Source: Epiperipatus broadwayi (lineage: Eukaryota; Onychophora; Udeonychophora; Euonychophora; Peripatidae). Taken from it: a DNA stretch of 64,000 bases. The notes beneath the pieces are model-generated. The model was not told the origin of the DNA, did no database searches, and saw only the letters and a program-made list of their open reading frames with translations. Made by a program: the position numbers and the translations under genes. The stretch lies in assembly GCA_028023455.1 (NCBI GenBank), contig JAQFVV010006238.1:6334572-6398571 (forward strand). The letters are read 5' to 3'. Shown here one piece after another: positions 33,931-45,880 of this stretch (its first letter is position 1; each line of letters opens with the position of its first letter).

Positions 33931-36900
33931 GTAAGCATATATTAAGGCAGCACATAGCTAATTGGTTATATATGCAAATCGCATGACCCGAGACAATACT
34001 TAAAATTAAGCAACAAAATATTAGCAATATGTTGTCAAGACAATACACAGATAAGTATTGCCTTGAAGACATATTTCTGATAATCTATTAGCTAATTTTA
34101 AGCACTGATTGGAGAGATTTGATTTACATTTGCATGGATTTTGCATAAAAGATGATCCATTTTGTTTAAATATAGCAGCTTAACCTGATATATAAATTAG
34201 CAGTATTATATACAAATAAATATAAATATGGAGTAATTTATTTATGCGTTTGGATAAATAACGTTTAATATTACCACTAATTAAGTTTCTACACTAATTT
34301 TTCAAATATAGACATCACAGTAAAATAACAAAGCATGTTCTCTAGTATAATCATGTTATGGCTTGCAAGATCATTCTTCAATTAACTGCAAATATATCTG
34401 TTGGTATACCAAAGCTATGTTTACAATTCAATTACCTTAAATACCAAATCAAGACTATACTGATTTCAAAATAAGAAATAATCATTTGCAGTAGAGTTAA
34501 AAATAATTGCAAAATTATATCTTAAACATTACTTAATTCAACTCAAACGTGCTCAGAACTATATTTTATTAGGAGGTGACCCTCCTGATTTTTCAATTTT
34601 TTCATTTTAAACTCGAGGTTAATCCTCCACCAGGTGGATGTTTCCACTGTTCTCCCTGGTGGTCGTTTTTGAAAACATTCAACAATTGAAATTTACATTT
34701 TAAAACTTTATTTTATATTAGTGTACAATAAATTGGACTTACTTTTTAGAAATAAATATTTACAAACAAAAAAATCATTCTAAAAAATTATATTTAAACT
34801 TGAAAATAATGAGAACAATAATTTTTTTTAAAAGAGATGCTTATCACAATTCAGTGAAAAAAGTTTATTAATGAAATTTTTGTTGATTGAATTTCACTTC
34901 TAAATTCAGAATGAATTATTGCTAAGTCATCATAAAGCCTTAAAATTCTGTTCTAAAAATTAAATCCTATTTATAATTACTAAAAATAGCACAAATGTTC
35001 CACACTATGTATTTTTAAATATAAATATATTGGGGGGGGGGGGATAACCTAATTAGAATCATGAAAACATTTTACATTTTAATAATTACTATATAAATAT
35101 TTTGTAAAAATAATCATAAATATTTAAATAAATTACAGAAAATATACATCTTTACTCAATTTTTAGGCTAGTAACAAAAATCTTACATCTCTCAAAGTCC
35201 ATAGTTTGTTTGAATGTTTAATCTGTAGAATGCTAATTTTCAAATTTTTTTTTTAAAATAAATAAATATTTTAATTTTGTTTTCTAAAGATCTATCAGCA
35301 GCATCTCCAATTAAAGAATTTTCCTTTCTTTCAAATATTTATTAAACAAGTACAATGTTTACAGTGACAATTATGTGTACATGGTAAATTGAAAAGGAAA
35401 GCTAGAATTACAAACATAAAGAAGAATTACATGATAATAAATAAATCTAAAATAGTATTATTCTGGGCAAGAGGTAAACCTGAATACCTGGTCTACTGTT
35501 AGCACACAAGTAGGCTAATTAAGCTCACCCAACTCACCTAGACAAATTGCCTCACACTACCAAGAATCACTTAGTCAATCTAGAGTTTGGTCAGATCACC
35601 ATTGGAAAAATCACTACAACTATGAAGGCTTAGGTATTTATGCTAAATCTGATGAGTTCAGTTAAAAACTATCCATTTTGATAACTTCAGGATCTGAACT
35701 TCTGATTATTAACAAAATCACTTTCAGCAATATCTTAGACAGAAGAAACAAAGCGTTTTACCAGCAATCATTCTTTCAATGCAATCAGAGTCCATGTTTC
35801 CTCAAATAATACTTTTGGAGCTAGGAGCATGTCACGGTTTTTAAATTTTATAAGTTTATTCAGACAGAATTTTCCCTCATGAATTGCACCAGGTTGAAAA
35901 CCATTTTACGAGTAGACCAGAATGCATAGTTGATAAATAATTAAAGCCTAATAGTAGGGATGGATCTTGTCTTAATACTAGACATAAGGTAAAAATTCAC
36001 TTTAAGGTTATCAGCAATAATCCTTCTAGACCTCCAGAGTCTATGGCATGAGTAAACCAAATGATCAAATTTTGTTCATATTAGTGCATGAGTTAGTAAA
36101 TGGTTTTCAAATATTAAAATTTATCAAACTAGGTTGACTTATAAAATTTTCTTCTTTAAATTTTTCTTATATTTTTTCCTCTCTGTCCAATATTTTTGCA
36201 TTTTCCGATTGAACAAACATTCAGCAGTAATTGAAAGTCTTCCATTTTAGACTCATTTCTTTCAATTCTAACCACCATTTTGTTTTCTTAATCATTATTT
36301 GATCAATAGTAATTTGGTTAGATTAAGTGTTGATAAATTTAAATCAATCAGGCAATTTCCATACTAAATTATTATTAGACCACAACACTTAAAGAAGAGA
36401 GGAGGGTAACACTTTTTGGACCATTGTGTGCCATACTAATATATGTGTTATTATTTACATTTGAATATATTTGGAAAAGTAAATATTTTTAAAAATATAT
36501 AAAAAAATTCAAGCAGATAATGAAAATAGTTCCAAAAAGCCATCAATACAAACATTCAGACAAACATTTCATAGAAGTGATTTTCATATATTATTCAAGC
36601 TATCACAATGGTATAACTATTATTCATTAAAAGTGTATAACAGTATGGAAAAAATGGAGACTCGATTTTTGGGTATATAATTTATATACACATATGACTA
36701 TGAAAAACCCATTTAGATCACATTTTAAGAAGTATAAAACTATTAATCCAAACTACATAAATCCAAACCTTTCTATTTGTTGAACAAACAACAGTAAAAC
36801 AAGGTTGTAATCAGACTGCAAATAACTAATTAAGAATAGAATTGCTTAAAATCAAGTTAAAACTTAAATGCTTGTGAATAAATTCTAGGTTAAAAATTTA

Positions 36901-37245
36901 TTTCTATTAATTTAAAAAATGAAAAGGCAAAAATATATCACTTTCTAATATCAGATTGCTATATATTTAGCAAATATATTCAAAAAGATCACATGGATAG
37001 TTTTTTATAAAGAAATTAAACTAATTCTGAATGCATAATAGAAATGCAAAAAAAGCACAAGATTTTAAGTTATAAGTTTATTTCCATATATAAATGAAAG
37101 ATAAAATGAGATTGTAATTTTCTAATGTCAAATCACAATAGCTGTAACTGATATCAAGAAAGAATCACCATCACCATTTTTCTACCCACAATACATTTTT
37201 ATAAAGAACTTAAACTAATGTAATGCTTAAGCTATATAAAATTTC
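33931..37245. other. AT-rich intergenic DNA with one GC-richer island
   Basis: No gene recognised. It holds a run of 12 G at 35032-35043 and a small self-complementary GGAGGTGACCCTCC near 34573-34586. A 600-bp stretch at about 35460-36060 is less AT-rich than its surroundings, with broken minus-strand frames, possibly an unidentified transposon relic. Confidence 0.4.
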
Positions 37246-37249
37246 CAAA

Positions 37250-37735
37250 TAACACATGATCATTATTCTACACAGAGAGTTTTGCTTCTGTGAAAAACAG
37301 CTTGTGTATGCATAAAGAATTGTGATCATGTAATTTTTGATGGTTTAATACCAATTATGGTGACTGTGGTTATTAAAGAACCAAAGACACCAAAAAGTAT
37401 GGATAACAAACTGAGTTCAGATCAATACAACTATATAAGCTGATGAGCTTAGCCTTGAAAACATGATTGTGTTTCATTTTATAGTTAGCTAAAAAAGTAA
37501 AATGTGACTGCTGGAGGATTGCATTAGATCCTAAGATCTAGAATGAAATGCTCTCAGATACAAAGCTCCTCACTGATGAAAGCCACAAGCTAGAAACAAC
37601 TCTGGGGATATTGGATGAGTAGATAATGGAATTTTATGGAATTTATGCACAAACCTTCCTGCATCCATTGTTTACTCTGGCTTGCACTGAGTGGTGCTAC
37701 TGTATGAAGAGTTTTACCTCTGTAAAATTTTTAAA
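37250..37735 (+). repeat. Family A copy with inverted outer segment
   Basis: The outer part (ACACATGATCATTATTCTAC, then ACAGAGAGTTTTGCTTCTGTG, then GAATTGTGATCATGTAATTT) is an imperfect palindrome at about 37252-37340. After an unrelated spacer the family A core follows at 37562-37720 (CTCACTGATGAAAGCCACAAG, GGATATTGGATGAGTAG, CATTGTTTACTCTGGCTTGC, GAGTGGTGCTACTGTATGAAG). Confidence 0.6.
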
Positions 37736-38194
37736 TATCTAATTCTAAGATAAAAAAATTACGATTCTACACTAAAAGTATATTTTCAATAACAAATGCC
37801 ACAAACAAATTATGTCAACATTTTTCAACAATTAGACTACTTATTAGATCAGCTAAGATTAAAAAAACCAAAAACATGCCATTAATTAAATACCCATAAT
37901 TGACTTTTATAAGGACATTAAAGTTGTCTTTAGTAAAAAAAAGTGTACAGCTTTTTATATATGTTGAAATTTCAACATAATCATTTTTCAGCTAATATTA
38001 ATTCATTGTAGATTGAAAGTTGCTCCTATAGTTTAGTCCAGTTTCTTCTAATCTGTAGTTTCTTCATATTGCACAGCACATTTTTTACCATAACCATTCA
38101 CCTCTCATGTGGTCTGTTTCTAGGTATTTTGCAATCTTTTAGTATACAATTTAAGTCTTTATAATTAATTTATTTGATATTTATATCCCTGATT

Positions 38195-38790
38195 GTTCAT
38201 CATCATAATTTTCAACCATTACCATTCCAATACAGGATGGTTTCTCCCAGTATATTCCAGTTCCTCAGTCCATACTATCTTTTCCATATCACACTTTCAA
38301 ACTTTCTTGTTTTACTTATCCATATTCCACATAATATTTTTCTAGGACTTTTGTGACTGCTCAGAATTCAGTTTAAGATTTCCACTAACCATCTATTATC
38401 ATCTCTTTTAGCAATAGGTCCAGCTCATCTCCATTTCAGTCTTAATTTTTACATTGTTATCAATGACATCTGTTTACTCTTTTACCCAATATTTCACTTT
38501 TTTGTTATTTCCAATATATATTTCTCCAAATTTCACTAAGATCCAAATGTCATATTGGTCTTTTATTAAATCTTCAACTCACTTCCATAAGAAATAACTG
38601 GTAAACATATATCTTCAAAACCTTCATTTTTAGTCTTTGGACATATTTTCTTGTAATGTTAAATTATTCTATCAAAAGCAGTTTAATTCTATGGTTAGTT
38701 TCTTCTATTATATTTCCATCTCTATTAATAATCTGGCCAAGGGATTCTAATTCATGATTATTAATCTTTATTATCTTCTGAGAAAATCCA
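38195..38790 (-). pseudogene. RTE-like LINE relic, minus strand
   Basis: Read on the minus strand it starts with an RT-thumb-type segment, INNHELESLGQIINRDGNI then IEETNHRIKL (about 38770-38650). It passes a degraded C-terminal region and ends near TTGAAAATTATGATGATGAA (38216-38197), a decayed TGA-type tail. The 5' end abuts the terminal repeat of the 2.2-kb element at 38793. Stops and frameshifts make it inactive. Confidence 0.7.
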
Positions 38791-38792
38791 AT

Positions 38793-40981
38793 TATATATA
38801 TATTATAACGATCCGGAGAAGAGAACTTACTGTAAACTGCACTACAGGGCGCCACCTAGGCATTTGTACCTAGAAAAATTTATAAAGTAGGCAAATACAT
38901 AAGTAAAAAAAAATTTTTTTTAATTTTATTTATATATTTTGATATCCGGTCATTAGCCCATGTCACTAGCTCAGGGAGTAGCAGAGATTTAATAATATAA
39001 TATCTTATCTAATTATATTTCAATATTAAAAAATAAATAAAATAAGCCACTGCCAGTAATTAACATACAAAAATTTATTTACGCACATATATATATATAT
39101 AAGATTTAACATTATTATTTTAATATGTTTACTTTAACATTTAACATTATTTTTACTTTTATTTTAGATTTTTAATTTACATTTTAAATTTTATACTATT
39201 ATTAGTTCACACAGATTTGTTTAAAAATGTTGAGTATAGATCGGTTACATAGATTCCACGGTCAAAAACATTTCAAAATAAACATAAACGATCAAAATAC
39301 AAAATCATTGATACCGTCAATTGCAGAGGGAAATTTATAAGTAACCCAATAGCATTCACCATAAGATGCTTGCATTAACACCAATAACTTAAAAGACATC
39401 TGAATAAATACATTTTAGATACTCAATTGTAAGGTATCAGTATTTACCGAATGTCTATATATATATTGACCGAATATGAAAACCAAAAACATAATCAACC
39501 GGTAACGAACCAATGCAAGTGTTTATACCCAACTTAAATTTAATGCATCTTTATTTAGAGTGTCGAGTATGAATAGACTACACAGATTTGCATTTGAAAA
39601 GAACATATTCAATCCTTGTTTAACCCTAAGCCAAAGGTTCGCAGTCAAACCAAACTTCAATCCATCTGATATATCGATGTGTTCAATGTAATACGAATAC
39701 GGCAGCACAATTAGGTTAAGAGAAGAAACTGCTTCTCATCATATAGGAATATTACATCTATCTGATGATGAGAGCAATAAAAAAAAAACTCCATAGGAAG
39801 GAACTGCAGTCTCCGTCTTATAATTCCTCCCATAGGCAAAACGAGTGTGTGCGGCATATAATAGCGATTCTGCCCATAGCAAATCTCATACTACATCTAC
39901 TAATTACACCAATATATCCAATCCATTGACCTAATTCAACTACAAAACGAATAACCTAAGATTACCCTCCCCTAATATAACTTTACAAATCTATATAGCC
40001 ATTCACGCCCGACTTAAGTTTAATATTTATATAACTAGTTTAATGAAAAACAAAAATCATAATAGAAACTTAAAAGAACAAAAAAAAAATAAATGGAAAT
40101 GATTTTAAATAAAAAAAAATACATCAAATGACATTATTAATATTAATTTATGTTGGTCAGATAGGATTCTATTTGTATTATTTAAATACGGAAAGTTTTT
40201 AATTTAATGTTCATTAATTATAAAGTTCTTACAGTTTTAAACAGTTCATCTTTATCTGTTCCTTGCCATTTGAACGTGAATTCCCACGCCATCCAAGAAA
40301 GATTGGTACTCTGTTGGCCATTTTATTTATTCATCCGGAGGTTTTTTACTCCAGCTGGTCCTCAATGTATAAAATGATAGTTCATTTCTCTTTCTTCCTA
40401 GCAGAACTGAAGGGATTGAAGAGTGCATCTTTTCAATCCCTTCTCCTTCAACTCCGCACTAACACATATCTGTCCACTCGTAATAACCAACTAATTCTTT
40501 TATTTTCAAACCTTTCCTTTTATAATAATTTTGTGGATTAACTCAACATTATGTCATGATGGTGAAAACCTTTTCATTGAGATCCGATTTCCTGATGGAT
40601 TTCTTTCATTTGCTAAAAGTTTCTATTGTTTTCCTATCTGACCGATGCTTATACATTTAAATGCCCAAAGACCAGTTTACTAATTAAAATAATCATTTCC
40701 ATTTTATAAAAGATTAATTAATTTGTTTTCAAACTTAAACATATATTTTTATCTCTAAATCTTTTCTGAAAATTTAGTTTTAAACTACTCTTTTTTTAAT
40801 AAAGTTTTATTTTAATAATTATTTATCTGTGCAATTTTATATATATGCGAGTTTAAGATGATTTTTTTAATTTTCAGTTTTTAATTCTTAAAAAAGAAAT
40901 TTTTATTGGCGAACTTTTTTTTTATGTTTACTAATAAAAAATAATGTGACGTACGTATGTGCCCGTTACAATATATATATA
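38793..40981. mobile_element. 2.2-kb nonautonomous TIR element, copy 1
   Basis: The termini are inverted: ATATATATTATAACG at the left (38795-38810) and CGTTACAATATATATAT at the right (40964-40980), inside TA-rich flanks that hide any target duplication. It shares with 58999-61067 a head (GGCGCCACCTAGGCATTTG, then CACTAGCTCAG... GTAGCAGAG), module A (about 39205-39400), module C (about 39460-39545), module B (about 39550-40035) and a T-rich 1-kb tail (ATCATTTCCATTT... and GCGAAC-type words). No transposase is seen, so it would need enzymes in trans. Confidence 0.7.
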
Positions 40982-41844
40982 TTTAAAATAGAAAACATGA
41001 AAAAATATTATTAGAAAGAATTATATTTTGAATCTCGTCCACCATTATTGTCATTTAACCTATATTTGTTTTCAGTAAAAAATAAATAAATTGCGATTTC
41101 TATACTTAAGTTAGAATGCACTGTATCAAAAATAATCATCTTCAATAAAACAGATAAAGTTGAAGGTTGGGTGAATTTATATAGCATATCGTTAATGGGT
41201 TGGAAAAGTTCCACAGAATGAAAGATAATTGCAGTGGTTTGATGATATATGAAGTAATTGTGAAACAAGATAGTTGCTTTTTAACCCAAATTATATTAAG
41301 AAGTTTGAAACATTGATAAATTATTGCTTTGTTGCAGTATACTTGGCCTTTATGGCTTAATTTTCTTTGGGAGGTGGGGGCTAAAATATAAGAACATATA
41401 TATAATAAAGAGCAAATATTTTTAACCAAGCTTATTTTATTATCACTCTTTATTTTTTATTTTTTTTATTACGATAAATGCCATAAGAGAAAGCATTCAA
41501 ATCTTTGTATATGATTGTCCCCATCCTCAGACTGGTTTTGAGCTGTGGCTTTCTTCAGTGAGAAGCTAGGGCATATATATATATACACACACATAAAATT
41601 GATACACTTTAAATAAAATGAAATGAAATTTAAATTGTACTTAATCTTACAATTTTTTATTTAAAATGAATATATTTTAGAAAAAAAAAACAATTTTATG
41701 GGAATTTAAACCTTGAAAATAGACTGAAATGAAATACATGTTCTCAGTGTGACCCAATGAAGCAGAAACTAAGGATTGATTCACTGTCCAAACTACCTGT
41801 AAGAAATCTCTTAATCAACACATGTTATGAAGTGATAGTTTAGC
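40982..41844. other. AT-rich intergenic DNA, no gene seen
   Basis: A family A-like scrap near 41523-41573 (CCTCAGACTGGTTTTGAGC, TTTCTTCAGTGAGAAGC) lies in reverse orientation, next to a short TA/CA microsatellite. Confidence 0.45.
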
Positions 41845-42115
41845 TATTCATCACAAAAACTTTCAGGTTCTAGTCTTTGATTCATGAGATATATGGTAAA
41901 ATGAGATTGTGTTTTGTACCTTCATGGTAAACTACCTAAAAATATTTTTGCACCTTGTAACTTCACTGACAAACACAGTCTGAATGATTTCAAATGTTTC
42001 AGTAGCAGTTTTGCCAAATTTGAAATGAAATTCAATGTTAACATATTGTTCTGTTGAGGATTATATTTCATGATCCAGACCCTCTAGTGCCTTTACAATT
42101 GGTTCTCTTCAAGTA
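41845..42115. repeat. Family C MITE-like element
   Basis: The left end (GTTTAGCTATTCATCACAAA then AACTTTCAGG) and the right end (TCATGATCCAGACCCTCTAG) match the 8.6-kb copy. The interior CACCTTGTAACTTCACTGAC, CAAATGTTTCAGTAGC and GTTTTGCCAAATTTGAAAT link it to the 8.7-, 10.7- and 25.6-kb copies. Confidence 0.6.
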
Positions 42116-42192
42116 GTACGACCTACACTGCTACACAATACATGAATTAATTCAGAGGTCATACTGCTTGAAGAGAACCAGTTGTAGTGTTT
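42088..42192. repeat. Palindrome, arms about 35 bp
   Basis: CAATTGGTTCTCTTCAAGTA (left, from 42096) is answered by TACTGCTTGAAGAGAACCAG (right, 42162-42181). The arms extend to ACCT/AGGT on the inner side, with a loop of about 30 bp. Two further small hairpins follow, at 42285-42310 and 42348-42380. Confidence 0.85.
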
Positions 42193-42469
42193 TGTAAAAA
42201 TATTTACACTGACATCCAAGTATAAGTTTTATACTCCAGAAAAAGTAAAGAATATATTATTTATTGTTCGTTAGATCACTAACTGATAAATTTAATTAAT
42301 GATTAAATTTATGACTTTGCGATAAAAACATTGCTTTCGATAAATGCCAAGAAATATTTGCTAATTACAAATATTTCTTGATACAATAACTAATTGTATA
42401 GACTTTAAAACTTACCTTATATGGAAATAAATTCCTACAAGATTAATTAATCATATGTGTAATTAAAAA

Positions 42470-42770
42470 TGCAGAAGATTGCAAGACTGATAACATCAAG
42501 GATGAACCTTGGATTATTGGAGGCCAACTGAGGACTATAAATAGTTTGAGCAACAAAGTGCATGCTTCTACTTCCAGTGAGTTACCAAGTGGATGGTTGC
42601 AGACAGACAGATGAGTGTAGCTGAAAAAAAACTTAAGTGATAGAGGCAGTGCTCTAGTGCAAAGCCAATGTGTTTGGGTGCAGCAGCTGAACTGAGCCCA
42701 AGAATTTGGGGGAAACTGGGGCCAGAGGAAACCATCAGTCATGAAATGCATCAAGGAAAGTGAAATATAT
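42470..42770. other. GC-richer island, unassigned
   Basis: About 300 bp stand out by lower AT content and by words such as GCAGACAGACAGATGAG and GGGGGAAACTGGGGCCAGAG. The minus-strand frame of 125 codons here has no recognisable domain and ends in low-complexity residues. The plus strand gives a 45-residue open stretch (ending near 42622) broken by stops. It could be a transposon relic or an isolated exon; neither is supported further. Confidence 0.3.
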
Positions 42771-43655
42771 ATACATATTGTGTTGAGCATGTAGCAACAA
42801 CTTTTCACTATTATTATCATTTATTGTTTTGTTTGTTGGTATTCAGAATGCTTCCATTTGAATACTCAACACCAGTAATTACTCTTCCTCTGAAAATACT
42901 GTGCATATATATTAAATCTTGATAGGCAGAAGATCTACCCTGAATATATATATATATATTACCTAATTATAATGTTGCCGTGACCTTTTGCATTATTTAT
43001 TTTCTTTAAGCATGACAGCTATGGTGATGTGATTTTCATATAATAACTAGTTTGCTGTTGGTATTTATGGTTTAATATATATGTAACATGTGATTATTCC
43101 ACTTAGTGTATGAACTTTTATCGCTGAGCTATACTAGACTTCCAGCATCGCCGAAAGTTAGGGAACACCAAAATTCTTGAAATTGTTTACATATATATAT
43201 ATAATAAAAAGGGCATTATAGAATAGTTAGGGTAATAATAACGTTGATAATATATTTTATAAATAACTACAATAAAACAAAAGTACTTTCAGTTAATTTT
43301 CTAGACCTTCTGCAACAGAAAGCAATTTAATAAATTTAAGCAAGAAGGATGATTATATAATATAATTATATAAAAAACTATAGGAAAGATTAGTTTCACA
43401 ATGTTTAAACTTTCAAAGCTGAGCTAGGTTTGAACCCTTCATCATTTTTCATTTGAAAGAAACATATGCAGAGTTTTATGATGTAGTAGTAATGTGATTG
43501 CCTGTACGACCACAATTGTAGGTTCAAGTATGAATGGACTTTAAACTTTTTTCTCAAGTAACTGTCACTTTGTTCACATTAAGCTATACAAAATATGAAA
43601 GAAAAAGTTTTCAAAACTGTTTTAATTGTAGATTTTGATGAATTAGCTTGAGGAT
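42771..43655. other. AT-rich intergenic DNA with a possible SINE head
   Basis: A tRNA-like piece lies near 43480-43545 (GATGTAGTAGTAATGTGATT, later TGTAGGTTCAAGTATG as a B-box-like word). Nothing else was recognised. Confidence 0.35.
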
Positions 43656-43659
43656 ATAC

Positions 43660-43880
43660 TGATGACATGATAATAATTTATCATCAATTTCAACCATTAC
43701 CAATCAATTGCAGAAGGAAGATCTATCCCAGGTTCAATCCAGTTATTTTTTCAATCCACAAACTCTCTTCCCATTACATTAGTAACCTTTTTTTATTTCA
43801 TCCACCCATCTCACATGTTCCTTTTAGGTCTCTACAATATTTTAAGATTGTAATATTATTCCATTATCTATACTAATTGC
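43660..43880 (-). pseudogene. RTE-like LINE 3'-end relic, minus strand
   Basis: Read on the minus strand it matches the 21.7-kb copy. It runs from an ATAATATTACAATCTTAAAA start, through GACCTAAAAGGAACATGTGA and GATGGGTGGATGAAATAAA, to TGCAATTGATTGGTAATGGT and a decayed TGATGATAAA tail. The intact frames of the 26.5-kb copy are broken here. Confidence 0.6.
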
Positions 43881-44359
43881 TTGGATTCAGGAATTTTTAG
43901 CTCTAAAGAAGTCTGTTTACCACTATTAAAACTGCACAGGAAAAAAAATTATAAGCAAATGCAATAAATAAAATAAGTAGAACAGTGAAGCAATTTAAAT
44001 GGTTTGGATTAGATTTTGCATACTAAAAAAATATTGAATGATTATTAATTAGAGAAGTCACGTGACTACCAGGGACCAAAAATAATGGATTGAGGCTTTG
44101 TTCAAAAAATCTCTAGAGTCTGCCATTTAACCACTATAAAGGCATTTAGAGCACAAAATCAATATGTATAATAAAATAAAATCAAAAATGTTATCCAAAA
44201 TAGTTTCTTATAACCATGCAGGTAGCTAGGTGTTTCGGAATCACACCTATGATTTTTTTTTTCTCACAGATAATAAATTTTTTAATAAAAATGAGAATAT
44301 ATTTTAAAGCCTTTTTTCTAGAAGTATATATCAACTTTAATTTGCATAGCAAAAAGTAT

Positions 44360-44475
44360 CATAGATGTTTCGTGCATTGGAAGAATATTAGATTCTAAAT
44401 GAAAGGTCCTCGGATTATTCCACTTCTGATGCACAAATTTCATAAACTCAATAAAACCATTCGATTATTTATTTA
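44360..44475 (+). repeat. tRNA-like SINE, family G
   Basis: The head (GTGCATTGGAAGAATATTAG, then GAAAGGTCCTCGGATTATTC) parallels the 27.05-kb copy (AGTGATAAAGTGTCAGAG, then CTAGGACCTTCGATC). The tail is AAATTTCATAAACTCAATAA then AACCATTCGATTATTTATTT. Confidence 0.5.
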
Positions 44476-45325
44476 TTAATTAAATGGGTACAACAGTTTT
44501 TAAATAGCCCATTGCATAGCAAATAACTCCCCCAATAAACTCTCAAGAAGGAACAGTAAATGAGAAAATGGGAATGACAATTTCCAGGTTGTGAGAATTT
44601 TTGATGTTTTTCATCCTTGTATTAGCTAGGTTTATTTGGATTCACATTTAGTAATATTTTTCTGGTTAATTTAATAAAATCAATAATAAGTATTTCACTA
44701 TTTTCTTTACAAATACGTTCCAATATTTCTCTGTTGATGCGCATGCGCGCTCATACGTGTATATATTAGTACATTTTTACTGCTAATAGAAAAGTTGAGG
44801 AATTTAAAATAATCGATGTCAAACACAGTTAAGTAATGCACTTTAAAGCAACATAATTTTTCTTCGGAAATCTTGTTTTAAAAGTAAAACAAAATTTATA
44901 AAGAAATATTATGCGAAGAATTTATGAGTTAAAATTAATGGGCCATTTTAGAAAGAAAAAAGTCAGATATTTATCAAAGTATTTATTATTAATTTTATAT
45001 ATTGTTATTTGTTTTTCTTCTTTGTAACAATTGTTTTTAGAATAATTTATAGATTGTTTCACAAATCATGCAGTAAGATAGGATATAGATTTGAGGGTGC
45101 TCCCCTCCCCCCTTATTTGAACCAATTACACGCACTAATAACTCTATGTTCTTGGCTTCTGGATTTACAATATGCTAGCGACTGTGTTATTCTTGACAGG
45201 ACCAAAGCCCATTTGATATTTTGAATGTACCCTATAAAGAATGTTTTTAGTCAAAAAATATATATTAGTAACTATTTGAAAACCAGGCACTCTTCACAAA
45301 CCTGAGAGCTTAATTGTAAGTATAG
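44476..45325. other. AT-rich intergenic DNA, no gene seen
   Basis: It contains a palindromic GCGCATGCGCGC near 44739-44750 and a C-rich patch near 45101-45112. No coding frame was recognised. Confidence 0.45.
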
Positions 45326-45880
45326 AGGATTTGAACTCAGATTTTCAAGCACCCTTCAACTATCCACAACTATCTCATACAACTGATACACATGACCATA
45401 CACATGTAGAAAAGATAAACAATCACCAATATACATATTTCATGCTAAACCAGCACTCATCAGTTGGTCCAGATTATCATCTCCCATAATCAGTGCTCAG
45501 TTTATGTTAAGATAGCAAATCTTCATACTTTAATGGACAGGCTTCAATCTACTCCAACCTCCAACTTTTCAGCCATCCATATCATTGAAAATCTGATGAT
45601 GAAAAACCCAAATCTCATGCTGATGCCAATATTATTTTGAATGATATGGATGTCTGAAAAGTTGGAGGTTAGAGTAGATTGAAGCCTGTCTATTAAAGTA
45701 TGAAGATTTGCTATCTTAATATAGACTGAACACTGATTATATATATATATATATGTGGAAGATGATAATTTGGACAAACTGATGAGTGCTGGTTTAGTAT
45801 GAAAAACGTATATTGGTGATTTCTACATGTGTGTGGTCAAGGTGCTTGAAAATCTGAGTTCAAATTCCCTGTACTATATA
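45326..45880. repeat. Family B foldback, about 550 bp with 240-bp arms
   Basis: The left arm is the reverse complement of the right along its whole length. Paired blocks are GATTTGAACTCAGATTTTCA with GAAAATCTGAGTTCAAAT, CCAGCACTCATCAGTTGG with CTGATGAGTGCTGGTTTAG, AATCTTCATACTTTAATGGA with TATTAAAGTATGAAGATT, and CTCCAACCTCCAACTTTTCA with TGAAAAGTTGGAGGTTAGAG. The loop is about 60 bp (45592-45650) and is marked by CTGATGATGAAAAACCC. The 77-codon minus-strand frame here is a by-product of the right arm. Confidence 0.92.

Noticed and set aside
42443-42820. 125-codon minus-strand frame
   Set aside because: No domain, signal or repeat of known proteins; ends in hydrophobic low-complexity residues.
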